Source: Gracilibacillus salitolerans
GTDB lineage: Bacteria; Bacillota; Bacilli; Bacillales; Amphibacillaceae
Direction of reading: 5' to 3'
Length of the DNA: 64,000 nucleotides
NCBI RefSeq assembly: GCF_009650095.1
Contig: NZ_CP045915.1
Span: 2,356,001-2,420,000, forward strand
Shown here: positions 36,023 through 46,256 of the stretch, in pieces
How the letters are laid out: each line of letters begins with the position of its first letter
How positions within the stretch are numbered: the stretch's first letter is position 1
The notes under the pieces: model-generated
Seen by the model: only the letters and a program-made list of their open reading frames with translations
Told to the model about the DNA's origin: nothing
Databases searched by the model: none
Made by a program: the position numbers and the translations under genes

Positions 36023-36496
36023 ATGTTAAATATATTGTTATTACTTAGTTTTATTATTCATATTGTAACTTTTGTTATTATCAGACAACTGAAATTAAAA
36101 CAAGATGCGTTAGTAACGGTGGAAGATAATGTCAGACAACAAGTGAAAAATATCGAAGACACACTTGCAGTCTATTTGGTAGAGCTAAAAGAAGAAAATA
36201 AAAATTTTGTGAACCAGGTAGAGAAGTTTAATAACGTTAAACCTGAAAATAATAGAAATAAACAAGAGCACCAGCAAATCAGACAGCCGATTACAGATTT
36301 CGACACACCTAAAAATACAACGGAATATCAACCAATCTCACCTGTTGAAGAAGTGGAAGATGTTGTAGAACGTTCCACGACAGCTTCTGTTCTACATTTG
36401 CATGAAAAAGGTTTTACAGTAGATGAAATAGCCAAAAAAATGGACAAAGGTAAAACAGAGGTAGAATTATTATTGAAATTTCAACAAAAAAAATGA
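36023..36496 (+). CDS. swrB: SwrB-like membrane protein
   Basis: 157 aa. One N-terminal membrane segment (about 2-21, LNILLLLSFIIHIVTFVIIR), a coiled coil (about 23-70), a polar linker and a C-terminal helix-turn-helix-like segment (LHEKGFTVDEIAKKMDKGKT EVELL). This architecture and its place between sigD and rpsB match B. subtilis SwrB, which promotes flagellar assembly through the export apparatus and FliG. Sequence similarity outside the architecture looks weak, so the symbol rests on position and domain layout. AGAGGTAG precedes the ATG. Confidence 0.75.
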   Translation: MLNILLLLSFIIHIVTFVIIRQLKLKQDALVTVEDNVRQQVKNIEDTLAVYLVELKEENKNFVNQVEKFNNVKPENNRNKQEHQQIRQPITDFDTPKNTTEYQPISPVEEVEDVVERSTTASVLHLHEKGFTVDEIAKKMDKGKTEVELLLKFQQKK

Positions 36497-36557
36497 AATA
36501 TCGCTTGATTGCTATTATACATTATGTTATATTTATTTTCGGTGTTAAATACACACG

Positions 36558-36586
36558 TTTGTGGAAGATGCAGGTGGTGCTATATT
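36558..36586 (+). promoter_or_regulatory. Possible sigma-A promoter of rpsB
   Basis: TTTGTG (36558-36563), a 17-nt spacer and TATATT (36581-36586) lie 62 nt before the rpsB start. No terminator separates rpsB from the fla operon, so read-through is also possible. The -35 is weak. Confidence 0.4.
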
Positions 36587-36648
36587 ATAGTGCTTGTATC
36601 GAATGAAGCAAATGGAGGAAAAAACCAATTTATAGGAGGAAAATACTC

Positions 36649-37401
36649 ATGGCAGTTATTTCAATGAAACAACTACTTGAAGCTGGTGTTCATTTCGGAC
36701 ATCAAACACGCCGTTGGAATCCAAAGATGAAGAAATATATCTTCACAGAGCGAAACGGTATTTACATTATTGACTTACAAAAGACAGTGAAAAAGGTAGA
36801 AGAAGCGTATAATTTCGTAAAAGAAATCGCTGAAAATGATGGAACTGTTTTGTTCGTAGGGACAAAAAAACAAGCACAAGAATCAGTGAAAGACGAAGCG
36901 ATCCGTTCAGGAATGTTCTTTGTGAATCAACGTTGGTTAGGTGGAACGTTAACTAACTTTGAAACTATTCGTAAACGTATCAATCGTTTAAAAGATATCG
37001 AAAAAATGGAAGAAGACGGAACTTTCGAGGTATTACCGAAGAAAGAAGTTGTTGGTCTTCTTAAAGAAAAAGATCGCTTAGTGAAATTCTTAGGCGGTAT
37101 TAAAGAAATGAATAAAATTCCTGATGCTTTATTCATTATTGACCCAAGAAAAGAGCGTATTGCTGTTGCTGAAGCACATAAATTAAACATCCCGATCGTA
37201 GGTATCGTTGATACAAACTGTGATCCAGATGAGATTGATTATGTGATCCCGGCGAATGATGATGCGATTCGCGCTGTGAAACTTCTTACTGGTAAAATGG
37301 CAGATGCTATTCTAGAAGCGAAGCAAGGAGAAGTAACAGAAGAGGCTGCTGAAGAAGCAGAAGCTACAGAAAAAGCAGAAGTTGAATCTGTAGAAGAGTA
37401 A
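36649..37401 (+). CDS. rpsB: 30S ribosomal protein S2
   Basis: 250 aa ribosomal protein S2, binding late on the 30S head/body junction. It starts [20 protein letters not shown] with the family block [37 protein letters not shown] and [14 protein letters not shown]. It has an acidic, Ala/Glu-rich C-terminal tail typical of Bacillus S2. AGGAGG lies 12 nt before the ATG. Followed by a terminator, but tsf is close behind and probably also read through. Confidence 0.98.
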   Translation: MAVISMKQLLEAGVHFGHQTRRWNPKMKKYIFTERNGIYIIDLQKTVKKVEEAYNFVKEIAENDGTVLFVGTKKQAQESVKDEAIRSGMFFVNQRWLGGTLTNFETIRKRINRLKDIEKMEEDGTFEVLPKKEVVGLLKEKDRLVKFLGGIKEMNKIPDALFIIDPRKERIAVAEAHKLNIPIVGIVDTNCDPDEIDYVIPANDDAIRAVKLLTGKMADAILEAKQGEVTEEAAEEAEATEKAEVESVEE

Positions 37402-37412
37402 TGAAAGGTTTT

Positions 37413-37447
37413 GGTGATAAGAGGGAGACCTTTTATCACCTTTTTTT
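37413..37447 (+). terminator. Intrinsic terminator between rpsB and tsf
   Basis: GGTGATAA (37413-37420) / TTATCACC (37433-37440) with a 12-nt loop, then seven T (37441-37447). As tsf lies only 36 nt further on without a clear promoter, this probably attenuates rather than blocks transcription. Confidence 0.8.
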
Positions 37448-37483
37448 CAGCAATATATGATATTAAAGGAGGATTCTATAATA

Positions 37484-38371
37484 ATGGCAATTACAGCAAA
37501 ATTAGTAAAAGAACTAAGAGAAAAAACTGGTGCAGGTATGATGGACTGTAAAAAAGCACTTCAAGAAACTGATGGTGACATCGATCAAGCTGTTGATTAC
37601 CTTCGCGAAAAAGGTATTTCTAAAGCTGCCAAAAAAGCAGACCGTATTGCAGCGGAAGGTTCTGCATATGTAGAAGTTTCAGGTAATGAAGCAGTATTAT
37701 TAGAATTAAACTGTGAAACAGACTTCGTTACAAAGAATGATCAATTTAAAACATTAGCGCAAGATCTTGCTAAACACATTCTTTCTCAAAAACCAGAAAC
37801 AGTTGCAGATGCTTTAAATCAACCACTTAATGGCGATGGTGAAACATTAGAAAAATTCATCAACTCTAACATTGCAAAAATCGGTGAAAAGATTTCATTA
37901 CGTCGTTTCACTCTATTTAACAAAACTGATAACGATGCGTTCGGCGCATATATCCACATGGGTGGAAACATTGGTGTAGTTACTGTGCTTGAAGGGACAA
38001 CTGATGAGCAAGTAGCCAAAGATATTGCTATGCATGTAGCAGCTGTAAATCCTAAATATTTATCTCGTGATGCAGTTTCAGCGGAAGATGTTGAAAAAGA
38101 ACGAGAAGTACTTAAAACTCAAGCATTAAATGAAGGTAAACCAGAACATATTGTTGAAAAAATGGTGGAAGGTCGTCTTAACAAGTTCTTTGAAGAAATT
38201 TGTTTATTAGAGCAAAGCTTTGTAAAAGACCCTGATCAAAAAGTGAAACAAGTTGCGAAAAACCACAATGCAACAGTTAAATCTTTCGTTCGCTATGAAG
38301 TTGGCGAAGGAATTGAAAAACGTGAAGATAACTTTGCTGAGGAAGTAATGAGCCAAGTTAACAAAAAATAA
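37484..38371 (+). CDS. tsf: Translation elongation factor Ts
   Basis: 295 aa from ATG 37484 (AAAGGAGGA upstream); an upstream in-frame start at 37457 would add nine residues with no support. EF-Ts exchanges GDP for GTP on EF-Tu. N-terminal UBA-like domain [20 protein letters not shown], then the TDF signature [16 protein letters not shown], and [13 protein letters not shown]. Usual partner of rpsB. Ends before a terminator. Confidence 0.98.
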   Translation: MAITAKLVKELREKTGAGMMDCKKALQETDGDIDQAVDYLREKGISKAAKKADRIAAEGSAYVEVSGNEAVLLELNCETDFVTKNDQFKTLAQDLAKHILSQKPETVADALNQPLNGDGETLEKFINSNIAKIGEKISLRRFTLFNKTDNDAFGAYIHMGGNIGVVTVLEGTTDEQVAKDIAMHVAAVNPKYLSRDAVSAEDVEKEREVLKTQALNEGKPEHIVEKMVEGRLNKFFEEICLLEQSFVKDPDQKVKQVAKNHNATVKSFVRYEVGEGIEKREDNFAEEVMSQVNKK

Positions 38372-38381
38372 CCTGATAAAA

Positions 38382-38412
38382 ATGAGGGGGCACTTAGTGT
38401 CCCTTTTCTTTG
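38382..38412 (+). terminator. Terminator after tsf
   Basis: AGGGGGCAC (38385-38393) pairs with GTGTCCCT (38397-38404), with one bulged G and one G-U pair, followed by TTTTCTTT. It ends the rpsB-tsf unit. Confidence 0.7.
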
Positions 38413-38429
38413 AAAGACAAGAAAGTATA

Positions 38430-38600
38430 AAATTTGCGCGGATGTCTAGCTTCGATGCCCAGAAACTAGGCGACTTCACGAATCGCCCTACGATAAGTCA
38501 TCATCGGTTCGCAAGCTCACCGTGATTCCTTTATCTCAGTTGATTCCCTCCAGTCGCTACGTTTCTAAACGGGCGCTCTGCGCTTTTCTTAAAAGCTAAG
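38430..38600. repeat. Bacillaceae-type intergenic repeat (family B, copy 1)
   Basis: Non-coding, GC-richer segment starting near GCGGATGTCTAGCTTCGATG and ending GGGCGCTCTGCGCTTTTCTT. The GTCTAGCTTCG...GCTCTGCGCTTTTCTTA frame is a repeat type I know from intergenic regions of many Bacillus genomes. A shorter decayed relative is at 63411-63485 (shared CCTCC...CTACGTTTC...GCTTTTCTTAA pattern). The stretch 38601-38760 holds a small hairpin (38643-38671) and an inverted repeat (38706-38743). Confidence 0.6.
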
Positions 38601-38771
38601 AAAGTAAAAAGACGGAAATGTATTACACGTGCGAGTGTTAAGCCAACACTAACGAATTTCTTTAGCGTTGGGAAGACTTAAGCATTATTTAATGAAAATA
38701 AAAGAATACTATAAGAATGTATATAATTTTAGGATTATAGTATAAGAAGAGTGGAGATTCTACCCTTTTAC

Positions 38772-38800
38772 TTGGCGAAAATCTTCGTTTTCTTTATAAT
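38772..38800 (+). promoter_or_regulatory. Sigma-A promoter of pyrH
   Basis: TTGGCG (38772-38777), a 17-nt spacer and a perfect TATAAT (38795-38800) lie 22 nt upstream of the pyrH ATG. The leader would be only about 15 nt. Confidence 0.75.
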
Positions 38801-38822
38801 ATTTACATATATGGAGGTTATT

Positions 38823-39545
38823 ATGGCTACTGCTAACTACAGAAGAATTGTTCTTAAATTAAGTGGTGAAGCTCTGAGTGGTGAACAAGGTTTTGGTCTT
38901 GAGCCATCTATTATTCAATCAGTGGCAAAACAAGTAAAAGATATTGTCGAACTAGGTGTAGAAGTTGCAATTGTTGTTGGTGGTGGCAATATATGGCGTG
39001 GTAAAGTAGGCAGTGAAATGGGCATGGATCGTGCTAATGCTGATTATATGGGGATGTTAGCTACTGTAATGAATTCTTTAGCCCTTCAGGATAGTCTTGA
39101 AAATGTAGGTATCCCAACACGTGTCCAAACTTCTATCGAAATGCGTCAAGTAGCAGAACCATATATTCGTCGTAAAGCGATTCGCCATCTTGAGAAAAAA
39201 CGTGTAGTTATTTTTGCTGCTGGAACTGGTAACCCGTATTTCTCAACTGATACAACTGCAGCATTACGAGCAGCAGAAGTGGAAGCGGATGTTATTTTAA
39301 TGGCAAAAAATAACGTGGACGGTGTATACACTGCTGACCCTAAAGTGGACAGAGAAGCTAAAAAATATGATGAATTATCTTATTTGGAAATCCTTAATGA
39401 AGGATTAGGTGTAATGGACTCAACTGCATCATCATTATGTATGGATAACAACATACCATTACTTGTATTCTCTATATCAGAGGAAGGAAACATTAAAAAA
39501 GCAGTAATTGGTGAAAATATTGGAACCATTATAAGGGGGAGTTAA
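38823..39545 (+). CDS. pyrH: UMP kinase
   Basis: 240 aa from ATG 38823 (GGAGGT upstream); the earlier in-frame ATG at 38751 lies upstream of the promoter and is excluded. Amino-acid-kinase fold enzyme making UDP from UMP. Motifs: [66 protein letters not shown] and [20 protein letters not shown]. frr begins 2 nt after the stop, the usual pyrH-frr pair. Confidence 0.98.
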
Positions 39546-39547
39546 AC

Positions 39548-40105
39548 ATGTCTGAACAGTTAATTAAAGAAACTCGTGAGAAAATGGATCAAGCAGTAAA
39601 AGCATATTCTAAAAATCTGGCAACGGTCCGCGCTGGCAGAGCAAACCCAGCTTTATTAGATAGTGTACAAGTGGAGTATTATGGTGCACTTACACCATTA
39701 AACCAACTTTCATCTATTTCTGTTCCAGAAGCACGTTTATTAGTTATTACACCGTTTGACAAATCTTCTGTCTCTGATATCGAGAAGGCCATTCAAAAAG
39801 CTGATCTAGGGTTATCACCGTCAAATGATGGAAATGTCATTAGAATTAGTATTCCTCCATTAACAGAAGAGCGTCGTAAGGAGCTAGTGAAAGTTGTTGG
39901 AAAATATGCGGAAGAATCAAAAGTACAAATCCGTAATATTCGCCGTGACACTAATGATCAATTGAAGAAAGACGAAAAGAATGGTGACCTTACAAAAGAT
40001 GAATTAAAAGGTTTCCAAGAAGATGTCCAAACTCAAACAGATACCCACATTAAAAAAATTGATGAATTAACTAAAGAAAAAGAGCAAGAAATTATGGAAG
40101 TCTAA
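39548..40105 (+). CDS. frr: Ribosome recycling factor
   Basis: 185 aa. With EF-G, splits the post-termination ribosome. Conserved [40 protein letters not shown], and the C-terminal [20 protein letters not shown] domain of RRF. GGGGGAG precedes the ATG inside the pyrH end. A terminator follows. Confidence 0.98.
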
Positions 40106-40141
40106 GCAAAAAAAAGGTAGAATATATGGTGAGTGTAGAAG

Positions 40142-40166
40142 CCCTCTTAATAAGAAGAGGGTTTTT
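40142..40166 (+). terminator. Intrinsic terminator after frr
   Basis: CCCTCTT (40142-40148) / AAGAGGG (40155-40161), 6-nt loop, five T (40162-40166). Confidence 0.88.
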
Positions 40167-40193
40167 CCACTTTAGATGGTAACTATACATATA

Positions 40194-40221
40194 TTGATTA
40201 ATGAATAGAACGGCTTTAAAT
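40194..40221 (+). promoter_or_regulatory. Weak candidate promoter for uppS-cdsA-dxr-rseP
   Basis: TTGATT (40194-40199), a 16-nt spacer and TTAAAT (40216-40221), directly between the frr terminator and uppS. Both boxes are imperfect; offered because the terminator implies a new start here. Confidence 0.3.
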
Positions 40222-40235
40222 GATGGAGGATAATT

Positions 40236-41003
40236 ATGCGTTTGTTTAAACTTCCTTTTAAAAATAGTAAAGGTAGCACTGTAGATATATCAGATACAGT
40301 GTCTGAAAATATACCCAAACACATTGCCATCATCATGGATGGAAATGGCAGATGGGCTCAAAAAAGAGGATTGCCGCGTATTGCTGGTCATCGAGAAGGA
40401 ATGGATAATGTTAAGCGAATTGTAAAGGCGGCCAATCAATTACAAGTTGAAATATTAACATTATATGCATTTTCAACGGAAAATTGGAAACGACCATCGA
40501 CCGAAGTAGAATATATCATGAAGTTGCCAATCGATTTCTTACAGCATTATTTGCCTGAATTAGTAGAAGAAAATGTACGTATACAGACTATCGGTGAATT
40601 CGATGATTTACCCAAAAACACAAAAGCCGCGATTATGAGAGCAAAAGAGCAAACAGCAGATAATACTGGATTAATTTTAAATATTGCTATCAATTATGGT
40701 AGTAGGTTTGAGATGATACGTTCCATAAAAGAAATTTGCTACGAAATACAAGAAGGCAAGTATGGGATTGAAGAGATTACAGAAACTACCTTAAGTGCCC
40801 ATTTATATACTTCTCATATAAGAGATCCTGATCTGTTGATTCGAACTAGTGGTGAATTAAGACTTAGTAATTTTTTACTCTGGCAATCCGCTTATACAGA
40901 ATTATGGTTTACAGATACATTATGGCCTGATTTTAGTACGGAAGATTTTGAGAAAGCTATCAACGATTTTCAGAAACGAAAACGTCGTTATGGTGGAATA
41001 TAA
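40236..41003 (+). CDS. uppS: Undecaprenyl diphosphate synthase (cis-prenyltransferase)
   Basis: 255 aa. Builds the C55 lipid carrier for peptidoglycan and teichoic acids. Motifs: [20 protein letters not shown] with the catalytic Asp, [32 protein letters not shown], and the C-terminal [25 protein letters not shown] precedes the ATG by 6-7 nt. cdsA follows after 14 nt. Confidence 0.98.
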   Translation: MRLFKLPFKNSKGSTVDISDTVSENIPKHIAIIMDGNGRWAQKRGLPRIAGHREGMDNVKRIVKAANQLQVEILTLYAFSTENWKRPSTEVEYIMKLPIDFLQHYLPELVEENVRIQTIGEFDDLPKNTKAAIMRAKEQTADNTGLILNIAINYGSRFEMIRSIKEICYEIQEGKYGIEEITETTLSAHLYTSHIRDPDLLIRTSGELRLSNFLLWQSAYTELWFTDTLWPDFSTEDFEKAINDFQKRKRRYGGI

Positions 41004-41017
41004 GGTGTGAAAATAAT

Positions 41018-41800
41018 ATGAAAACAAGAATTATTACTGCAGTTATTGCAATTTTGCTTTTCTTTCCATTTATATTTTTAAGTGGTTTACCCTTTCAAAT
41101 AATTATGTATATCATTGCCACAATAGGTTTTTTGGAGCTTTTACATATGAGAAGGATGACGAGGTATCCAATACCTACTGTTCTGGGTGTTATTTTATTA
41201 TGGTCTTTATTGTTCCAAGATGAATATATAATTTTTTCAACTCGCTTAGAACTACTTATGTTTTTTGTATTAGTACTACTAGGTTATACAGTGCTAGTTA
41301 AAAATAAATTCACATTCGAAGATGCTGGTTTTTTAATTTTAGCATCGATCTATGTAGGTCTGGGCTTTTATTATTTCATTCAAACAAGAGACGTCGAAAA
41401 TGGACTAGTTTATATTTTTTATGCTATTCTAGTAATATTGTCAACAGATACAGGGGCTTATTTTTTCGGAAGAGCATTTGGGAAACACAAACTTTGGCCA
41501 CAAATTAGTCCCAAGAAGACAATAGAAGGTGCCATGGGCGGAGTATTAGTCGCTTGTTTAGTGGCAATTATTTTTCAATTATTTTTCCAAGTACATGAAT
41601 CAGTGTTATTAGTTATTATTGTTACAATCATAGCTTCTGTATTTGCTCAAATTGGTGACCTTGTAGAGTCAGCTATAAAAAGACACTATGATGTAAAAGA
41701 TTCAGGAAAATTATTACCCGGCCATGGAGGAATATTAGACCGTTTTGATAGTTGGTTATTTGTTTTCCCTTTATTACATTTTATCCATTTTATATCATAG
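41018..41800 (+). CDS. cdsA: Phosphatidate cytidylyltransferase
   Basis: 260 aa integral membrane enzyme making CDP-diacylglycerol from phosphatidate and CTP. About seven membrane segments and the C-terminal family signature ([20 protein letters not shown] then [11 protein letters not shown]). Typical neighbours uppS and dxr. The ATG is preceded by AAGGTG. Confidence 0.97.
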   Translation: MKTRIITAVIAILLFFPFIFLSGLPFQIIMYIIATIGFLELLHMRRMTRYPIPTVLGVILLWSLLFQDEYIIFSTRLELLMFFVLVLLGYTVLVKNKFTFEDAGFLILASIYVGLGFYYFIQTRDVENGLVYIFYAILVILSTDTGAYFFGRAFGKHKLWPQISPKKTIEGAMGGVLVACLVAIIFQLFFQVHESVLLVIIVTIIASVFAQIGDLVESAIKRHYDVKDSGKLLPGHGGILDRFDSWLFVFPLLHFIHFIS

Positions 41801-41826
41801 ACTATTAACAAATAGGAGTTACGGTT

Positions 41827-42969
41827 ATGAAAAACATCACATTATTAGGTGCTACAGGTTCTATTGGTCTACAAACGTTAGATGTCATCAAAGAGCATCC
41901 TGATCAGTTCCGGTTATATGGCATTGCTTTTGGTAAAAATGTAGACAAGGCCACAGAGATAATAAAGACATTTAAACCGGAAAAAATAGTAGTTCAAGAT
42001 GAAAAGGTAAGAAGAGAACTACTGATACATACAGATCAGACCATAATATTAGTTGGGAAAGAAGGACTGGATGAGGTCAGTGCAGACCCTAAAACGGATA
42101 TATTAGTTAATGCTGTGATGGGAAGTGTTGGATTAGGCGCTACTTTAACAGCTATTAGACACAAAAAGCAAATTGCCATAGCCAATAAGGAAACCCTAGT
42201 AACTGCAGGTCATTTAGTAATGGAAGCTGCTAAAAGGTATGGGGTAGACCTATTACCAGTGGATAGTGAACACTCTGCTATATTTCAAGCGCTTAACGGA
42301 GAATCACGGAAAGATATGAATAAAATCATTCTGACTGCTTCAGGTGGTAGTTTCCGTGATAAAACCAGAGATCAACTGCGAGTCGTAACAGTAACAGATG
42401 CGCTCCATCATCCTAATTGGAATATGGGTGCTAAAATAACTATCGATTCTGCAACAATGATGAACAAAGGACTTGAAGTAATTGAGGCACACTGGTTATT
42501 TGATATACCTTATGACAAAATAGATGTAATTCAGCATAAAGAAAGTATTATTCATTCAATGGTTGAATATGCTGATAAAAGCGTTATTGCTCAATTAGGA
42601 ACACCAGATATGCGCGTACCCATACAATATGCTTTGACATATCCTGATAGATTACCCCTACCACCTTCAAAGAGCCTTGATTTAGTAGAGATTAGTACGC
42701 TCCATTTTTCAAAAATGGATATGGAAAGATTTCCGTGTTTAGCTCTTGCTTATCAAGCAGGAAGTAAAGGTGGGTCATTACCTACCGTTTTAAATGCTGC
42801 GAATGAAGTAGCAGTAGATTTATTTTTGCGAGAAAAGATTACATTTTTAGAAATTGAAGAAGTGATCGAGAACGCGATGGAAAATCATAATTTTGTCAAA
42901 CAACCTGATTTAGAAACAATTAATTCAATTGATCAGGAAGTTAGAATCAAAACGTATGAAAAATATTGA
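41827..42969 (+). CDS. dxr: 1-deoxy-D-xylulose 5-phosphate reductoisomerase
   Basis: 380 aa. Second step of the MEP isoprenoid pathway, DXP to MEP with NADPH. The N-terminal dinucleotide motif is GATGSIG (8-14); [35 protein letters not shown] (metal ligands D/E) and [20 protein letters not shown] are catalytic-domain blocks. AGGAG precedes the ATG. Same position as in B. subtilis, linking isoprenoid supply with uppS. Confidence 0.98.
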   Translation: MKNITLLGATGSIGLQTLDVIKEHPDQFRLYGIAFGKNVDKATEIIKTFKPEKIVVQDEKVRRELLIHTDQTIILVGKEGLDEVSADPKTDILVNAVMGSVGLGATLTAIRHKKQIAIANKETLVTAGHLVMEAAKRYGVDLLPVDSEHSAIFQALNGESRKDMNKIILTASGGSFRDKTRDQLRVVTVTDALHHPNWNMGAKITIDSATMMNKGLEVIEAHWLFDIPYDKIDVIQHKESIIHSMVEYADKSVIAQLGTPDMRVPIQYALTYPDRLPLPPSKSLDLVEISTLHFSKMDMERFPCLALAYQAGSKGGSLPTVLNAANEVAVDLFLREKITFLEIEEVIENAMENHNFVKQPDLETINSIDQEVRIKTYEKY

Positions 42970-42998
42970 TGGAGAGTTAGAGGGAAGGAGTGCTTTGA

Positions 42999-44255
42999 GT
43001 GACAACCGTTATTGCCTTTATTTTAATGTTTGGCCTTCTTGTATTTGTTCATGAGTTTGGCCATTATTACGTTGCCAAAAGGACCGGGATGCTTGTTAGA
43101 GAGTTTGCGATAGGCTTTGGTCCTAAAGTATTCTCTACGGTGAAAAATGAGACGTTATATACAATCAGATTGTTACCAATGGGTGGATACGTACGCGTAG
43201 CCGGAGAGGATCCGGAAATCATTGATATAAAGCCTGGTCAGCATATTGGTTTAACTTTTAATGATGATGGAGAAGTAAACCAAATTATTGTAAACAACAA
43301 AGCCAAACATCCCGATGCTTTCGTGATTGAAGTAGAACATATTGATTTAGATCATGCATTAACTATTCAAGGCTATGAAATAAACGAAGAAGAGAAGTAT
43401 TCCTTCCGTGTGAATAAAAAAGCGACATTCATAATGGATGAAAAAGCAACGCAAATAGCCCCATATGATCGTCAGTTTGCGTCAAAAACAGTTGGACAAA
43501 GAGGGTTGCAATTGTTCGCAGGTCCATTAATGAACTTTGTGCTCACAGTTGTGATCTTTGTTATACTTGCAAATATTCAAGGGGTACCTGTAGAAGATGT
43601 AAGAATTGGATCCGTTGTTGATAATAGTCCTGCTCAAGAAGCCGGTTTTCAACCAGATGATACGGTAATAGAAATTGAAGGACAAAGTATTAGCAAATGG
43701 GAAGATTTTCAGGAAATCGTTGAAGCAAGTCCTAATGAACCATTAGAAATGATTGTTTTACGTGATAACCAGCAAGTACCGCTCGAAGTCACTCCAGCAA
43801 CAGTTGAAACACCAGAAGAAGATATCGGACAAGTTGGAGTAACACTAGCATTAGAAAAATCATTTGTTCGGACTATTCCATATAGTTTAGAAGAAACATA
43901 CCGCTGGTCAACATTAATCTTAACGAATTTAGGTAAGCTAGTGACTGGGCAATTCTCTATTGATATGTTGTCAGGTCCGGTTGGGATTTATGATGCAACA
44001 GATCAAGTCGTGAAAACTGGTTTTATGAACTTTTTAACATGGACAGCAGTATTAAGTGTCAACTTGGGCATTATCAATCTATTGCCATTACCGGCATTAG
44101 ATGGAGGCAGACTCTTGTTTGTGGGACTGGAAGCAGTAAGAGGCAAGCCGATCGATCCGCAAAAGGAAGGTGTGGTCCATTTCGTTGGATTCGCATTGTT
44201 GATGCTTCTCATGATTGTCGTTACATGGAATGATATCCAGCGATTGTTCTTATAA
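42999..44255 (+). CDS. rseP: Site-2 metalloprotease RseP/RasP
   Basis: 418 aa. Intramembrane zinc protease that trims anti-sigma factors and signal-peptide remnants. Start is a GTG at 42999 after GGGAAGGAG. Zinc motif HEFGH (18-22) in the first membrane segment; a PDZ domain at about 190-270 (VRIGSVVDNSPAQEAGFQPD); GPVGIYDATDQV; and NLLPLPALDGGR (about 360-371) supplying the third ligand. A last membrane helix ends the protein. No terminator is clear; a short repeat copy follows. Confidence 0.97.
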   Translation: MTTVIAFILMFGLLVFVHEFGHYYVAKRTGMLVREFAIGFGPKVFSTVKNETLYTIRLLPMGGYVRVAGEDPEIIDIKPGQHIGLTFNDDGEVNQIIVNNKAKHPDAFVIEVEHIDLDHALTIQGYEINEEEKYSFRVNKKATFIMDEKATQIAPYDRQFASKTVGQRGLQLFAGPLMNFVLTVVIFVILANIQGVPVEDVRIGSVVDNSPAQEAGFQPDDTVIEIEGQSISKWEDFQEIVEASPNEPLEMIVLRDNQQVPLEVTPATVETPEEDIGQVGVTLALEKSFVRTIPYSLEETYRWSTLILTNLGKLVTGQFSIDMLSGPVGIYDATDQVVKTGFMNFLTWTAVLSVNLGIINLLPLPALDGGRLLFVGLEAVRGKPIDPQKEGVVHFVGFALLMLLMIVVTWNDIQRLFL

Positions 44256-44282
44256 CAAGCAAGAAACTATAAAATCGATATT

Positions 44283-44363
44283 AACTGCGAAGTATTCTGT
44301 CGGAGCGTATCATAGCTCTTATCTGTTATCAGAATGGGAGAAAGTTTTCACTAGTTCACAGTT
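44283..44363. repeat. Short terminal-inverted-repeat element (copy 4)
   Basis: AACTGCGAA (44283-44291) and TTCACAGTT (44355-44363) bound an 81-bp element. Its inside (GTATTCTGTCGGAGCGTATC, then AGAATGGGAG) corresponds to the right third of copies 1 and 2, so it looks like a deletion form lacking the GC-rich core. The rest of the rseP-proS gap (44364-44462) contains GGGCA...TGCCC but no recognised signal. Confidence 0.7.
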
Positions 44364-44462
44364 CGTATTTATTTCGAATTAGGGCAGGTCAGGGGTGGAT
44401 TTGCCCAGTGTTTCTAATAATATATGTGTTTAATATCGAAATTACCGAGGTGAGATTAGAAG

Positions 44463-46163
44463 ATGAGACAAAGTCAAACATTAATTCCAACACTGAAGGA
44501 AACACCTGCAGATGCTGAGATTAAAAGTCATCAGTTGTTAGTGCGGGCAGGATATATTAGACAAACAGCCTCAGGTGTATACAGTTTTTTGCCAATGGGG
44601 AATAAAGTGTTAAATAATGTAAAAAAAATAGTGTCTGAAGAAATGGAAAAAGCAGGAGCGGTAGAAATGTTAATGCCTGCTCTTCAACTATCCGAACTGT
44701 GGAAAGAGACAGGAAGATGGTATAGTATGGGGCCGGAATTAATGCGTTTGCATGATCGTCATGAGAGAGAATTTGCATTGGGAGCAACTCACGAGGAAGT
44801 CGTTACAAGTCTTATTCGTGATGAAATAAAAAGTTATAAAAAACTTCCTCTAAGCGTGTACCAGATTCAAACTAAATTCCGTGATGAAAAGCGACCGAGA
44901 TTTGGCCTATTACGTGGAAGAGAATTTATTATGAAAGACGCCTATACATTCCACACTGATCAAGATAGTCTTGATGAAGCTTATCAGAAAATGTATCAAG
45001 CGTATCAAAACATTTTTACCCGCTGTGGTCTGAATTTCCGAGCGGTTATCGCCGATTCAGGTGCAATGGGTGGTAAAGACACACATGAATTTATGGTGCT
45101 ATCAGAAATAGGTGAAGACACAATCGCGTACTCTGACACTTCTGATTTTGCAGCTAATATTGAAATGGCAGAAGTCAATGTAACATATGAACAAAGTGAC
45201 GAAGCTGCGAAGGGATTAGAAACAGTTGAAACTCCAGGCTATAAAACAATGAATGAGGTTTCTCAATTCTTAGGGCTACCTTTAGAAAAAGGAATCAAGT
45301 CATTACTGTTCAAAGTAGATGAAAGATATGTGTTAGTCTTATCCCGTGGCGATCATGAAATCAATGATATTAAACTGAAAAATGCATTAGGTGCTATTAA
45401 TGTAGAATTGGCATCGGAGAAAGAGACAAAACAACTATTAAATACAGAAGTAGGCTCGATTGGGCCTGTTCGTGTACCTGAAGATATCGAAATCGTTGCA
45501 GATCATGCAATTGCCGCTATCCGAAATGGTTATTGCGGTGCCACTGAAAATGACAAGCATTATCAGAATGTTAACCCTGATCGTGATTTTAAAGTATCTT
45601 CCTATCAAGATCTCCGTTTTATCCAGGAAGGGGATCCTTCTCCAGACGGCCAAGGCAAGATAAAGTTTGCCAAAGGAATTGAAGTTGGACATATTTTCAA
45701 ATTAGGTCAATTCTATGCCGAAAAACTAGGAGCTCAATATTTAAACGAACAAGGTAAACAGGAAACAATGACAATGGGGTGTTATGGTATCGGTGTATCA
45801 CGCACACTTGCTGCGATCGTAGAACAATACCATGATGAGAATGGCATTAAATGGCCAAAAGAAATTACACCATATCATGTGCATGTAATCGCAGTGAATC
45901 CGAAAAACCAAGAGCAACTGGATTTAGCAGAAGATATTTATGAACAACTGCAACAAAACAATATCTCTGTTTTATTTGATGATCGTAAAGAACGACCAGG
46001 TGTTAAGTTTGCTGATAGTGATTTGATTGGATTACCAGTACGAATAACAGTTGGTAAAAAAGCAGCAGATGGATACGTAGAGTGCAAGTTAAGAGAGAAC
46101 GGAGAGCAAGAAGATCTTCATATATCAGAATTAATTGATAAAATCAATTCTTTACTTAAATAA
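44463..46163 (+). CDS. proS: Prolyl-tRNA synthetase (bacterial type)
   Basis: 566 aa class II aminoacyl-tRNA synthetase. Motif 1 region [20 protein letters not shown], motif 2 [20 protein letters not shown], motif 3 [17 protein letters not shown]. Between motifs 2 and 3 is the YbaK-like editing insertion (about 225-380), and a C-terminal anticodon-binding domain ([20 protein letters not shown]). GAGGTGAG precedes the ATG. No T-box leader is seen upstream. Confidence 0.98.
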   Translation: MRQSQTLIPTLKETPADAEIKSHQLLVRAGYIRQTASGVYSFLPMGNKVLNNVKKIVSEEMEKAGAVEMLMPALQLSELWKETGRWYSMGPELMRLHDRHEREFALGATHEEVVTSLIRDEIKSYKKLPLSVYQIQTKFRDEKRPRFGLLRGREFIMKDAYTFHTDQDSLDEAYQKMYQAYQNIFTRCGLNFRAVIADSGAMGGKDTHEFMVLSEIGEDTIAYSDTSDFAANIEMAEVNVTYEQSDEAAKGLETVETPGYKTMNEVSQFLGLPLEKGIKSLLFKVDERYVLVLSRGDHEINDIKLKNALGAINVELASEKETKQLLNTEVGSIGPVRVPEDIEIVADHAIAAIRNGYCGATENDKHYQNVNPDRDFKVSSYQDLRFIQEGDPSPDGQGKIKFAKGIEVGHIFKLGQFYAEKLGAQYLNEQGKQETMTMGCYGIGVSRTLAAIVEQYHDENGIKWPKEITPYHVHVIAVNPKNQEQLDLAEDIYEQLQQNNISVLFDDRKERPGVKFADSDLIGLPVRITVGKKAADGYVECKLRENGEQEDLHISELIDKINSLLK

Positions 46164-46168
46164 CCCAC

Positions 46169-46205
46169 ATTCCCTTGTCTCAACATCACAGGCAAGGGAA
46201 TTATC
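46169..46205 (+). terminator. Terminator after proS
   Basis: ATTCCCTTG (46169-46177) / CAAGGGAAT (46193-46201) with a 15-nt loop. The tail TATCTATTT is T-rich but interrupted. Confidence 0.6.
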
Positions 46206-46256
46206 TATTTAAACGAAAAAGCCAGCCACAATCCAAAAATATTTCGCAATTAACAT

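Noticed and set aside
44364..44462. T-box riboswitch ahead of proS
   Set aside because: The gap is too short and has no T-box sequence or terminator; the inverted GGGCA/TGCCC pair alone does not support it.
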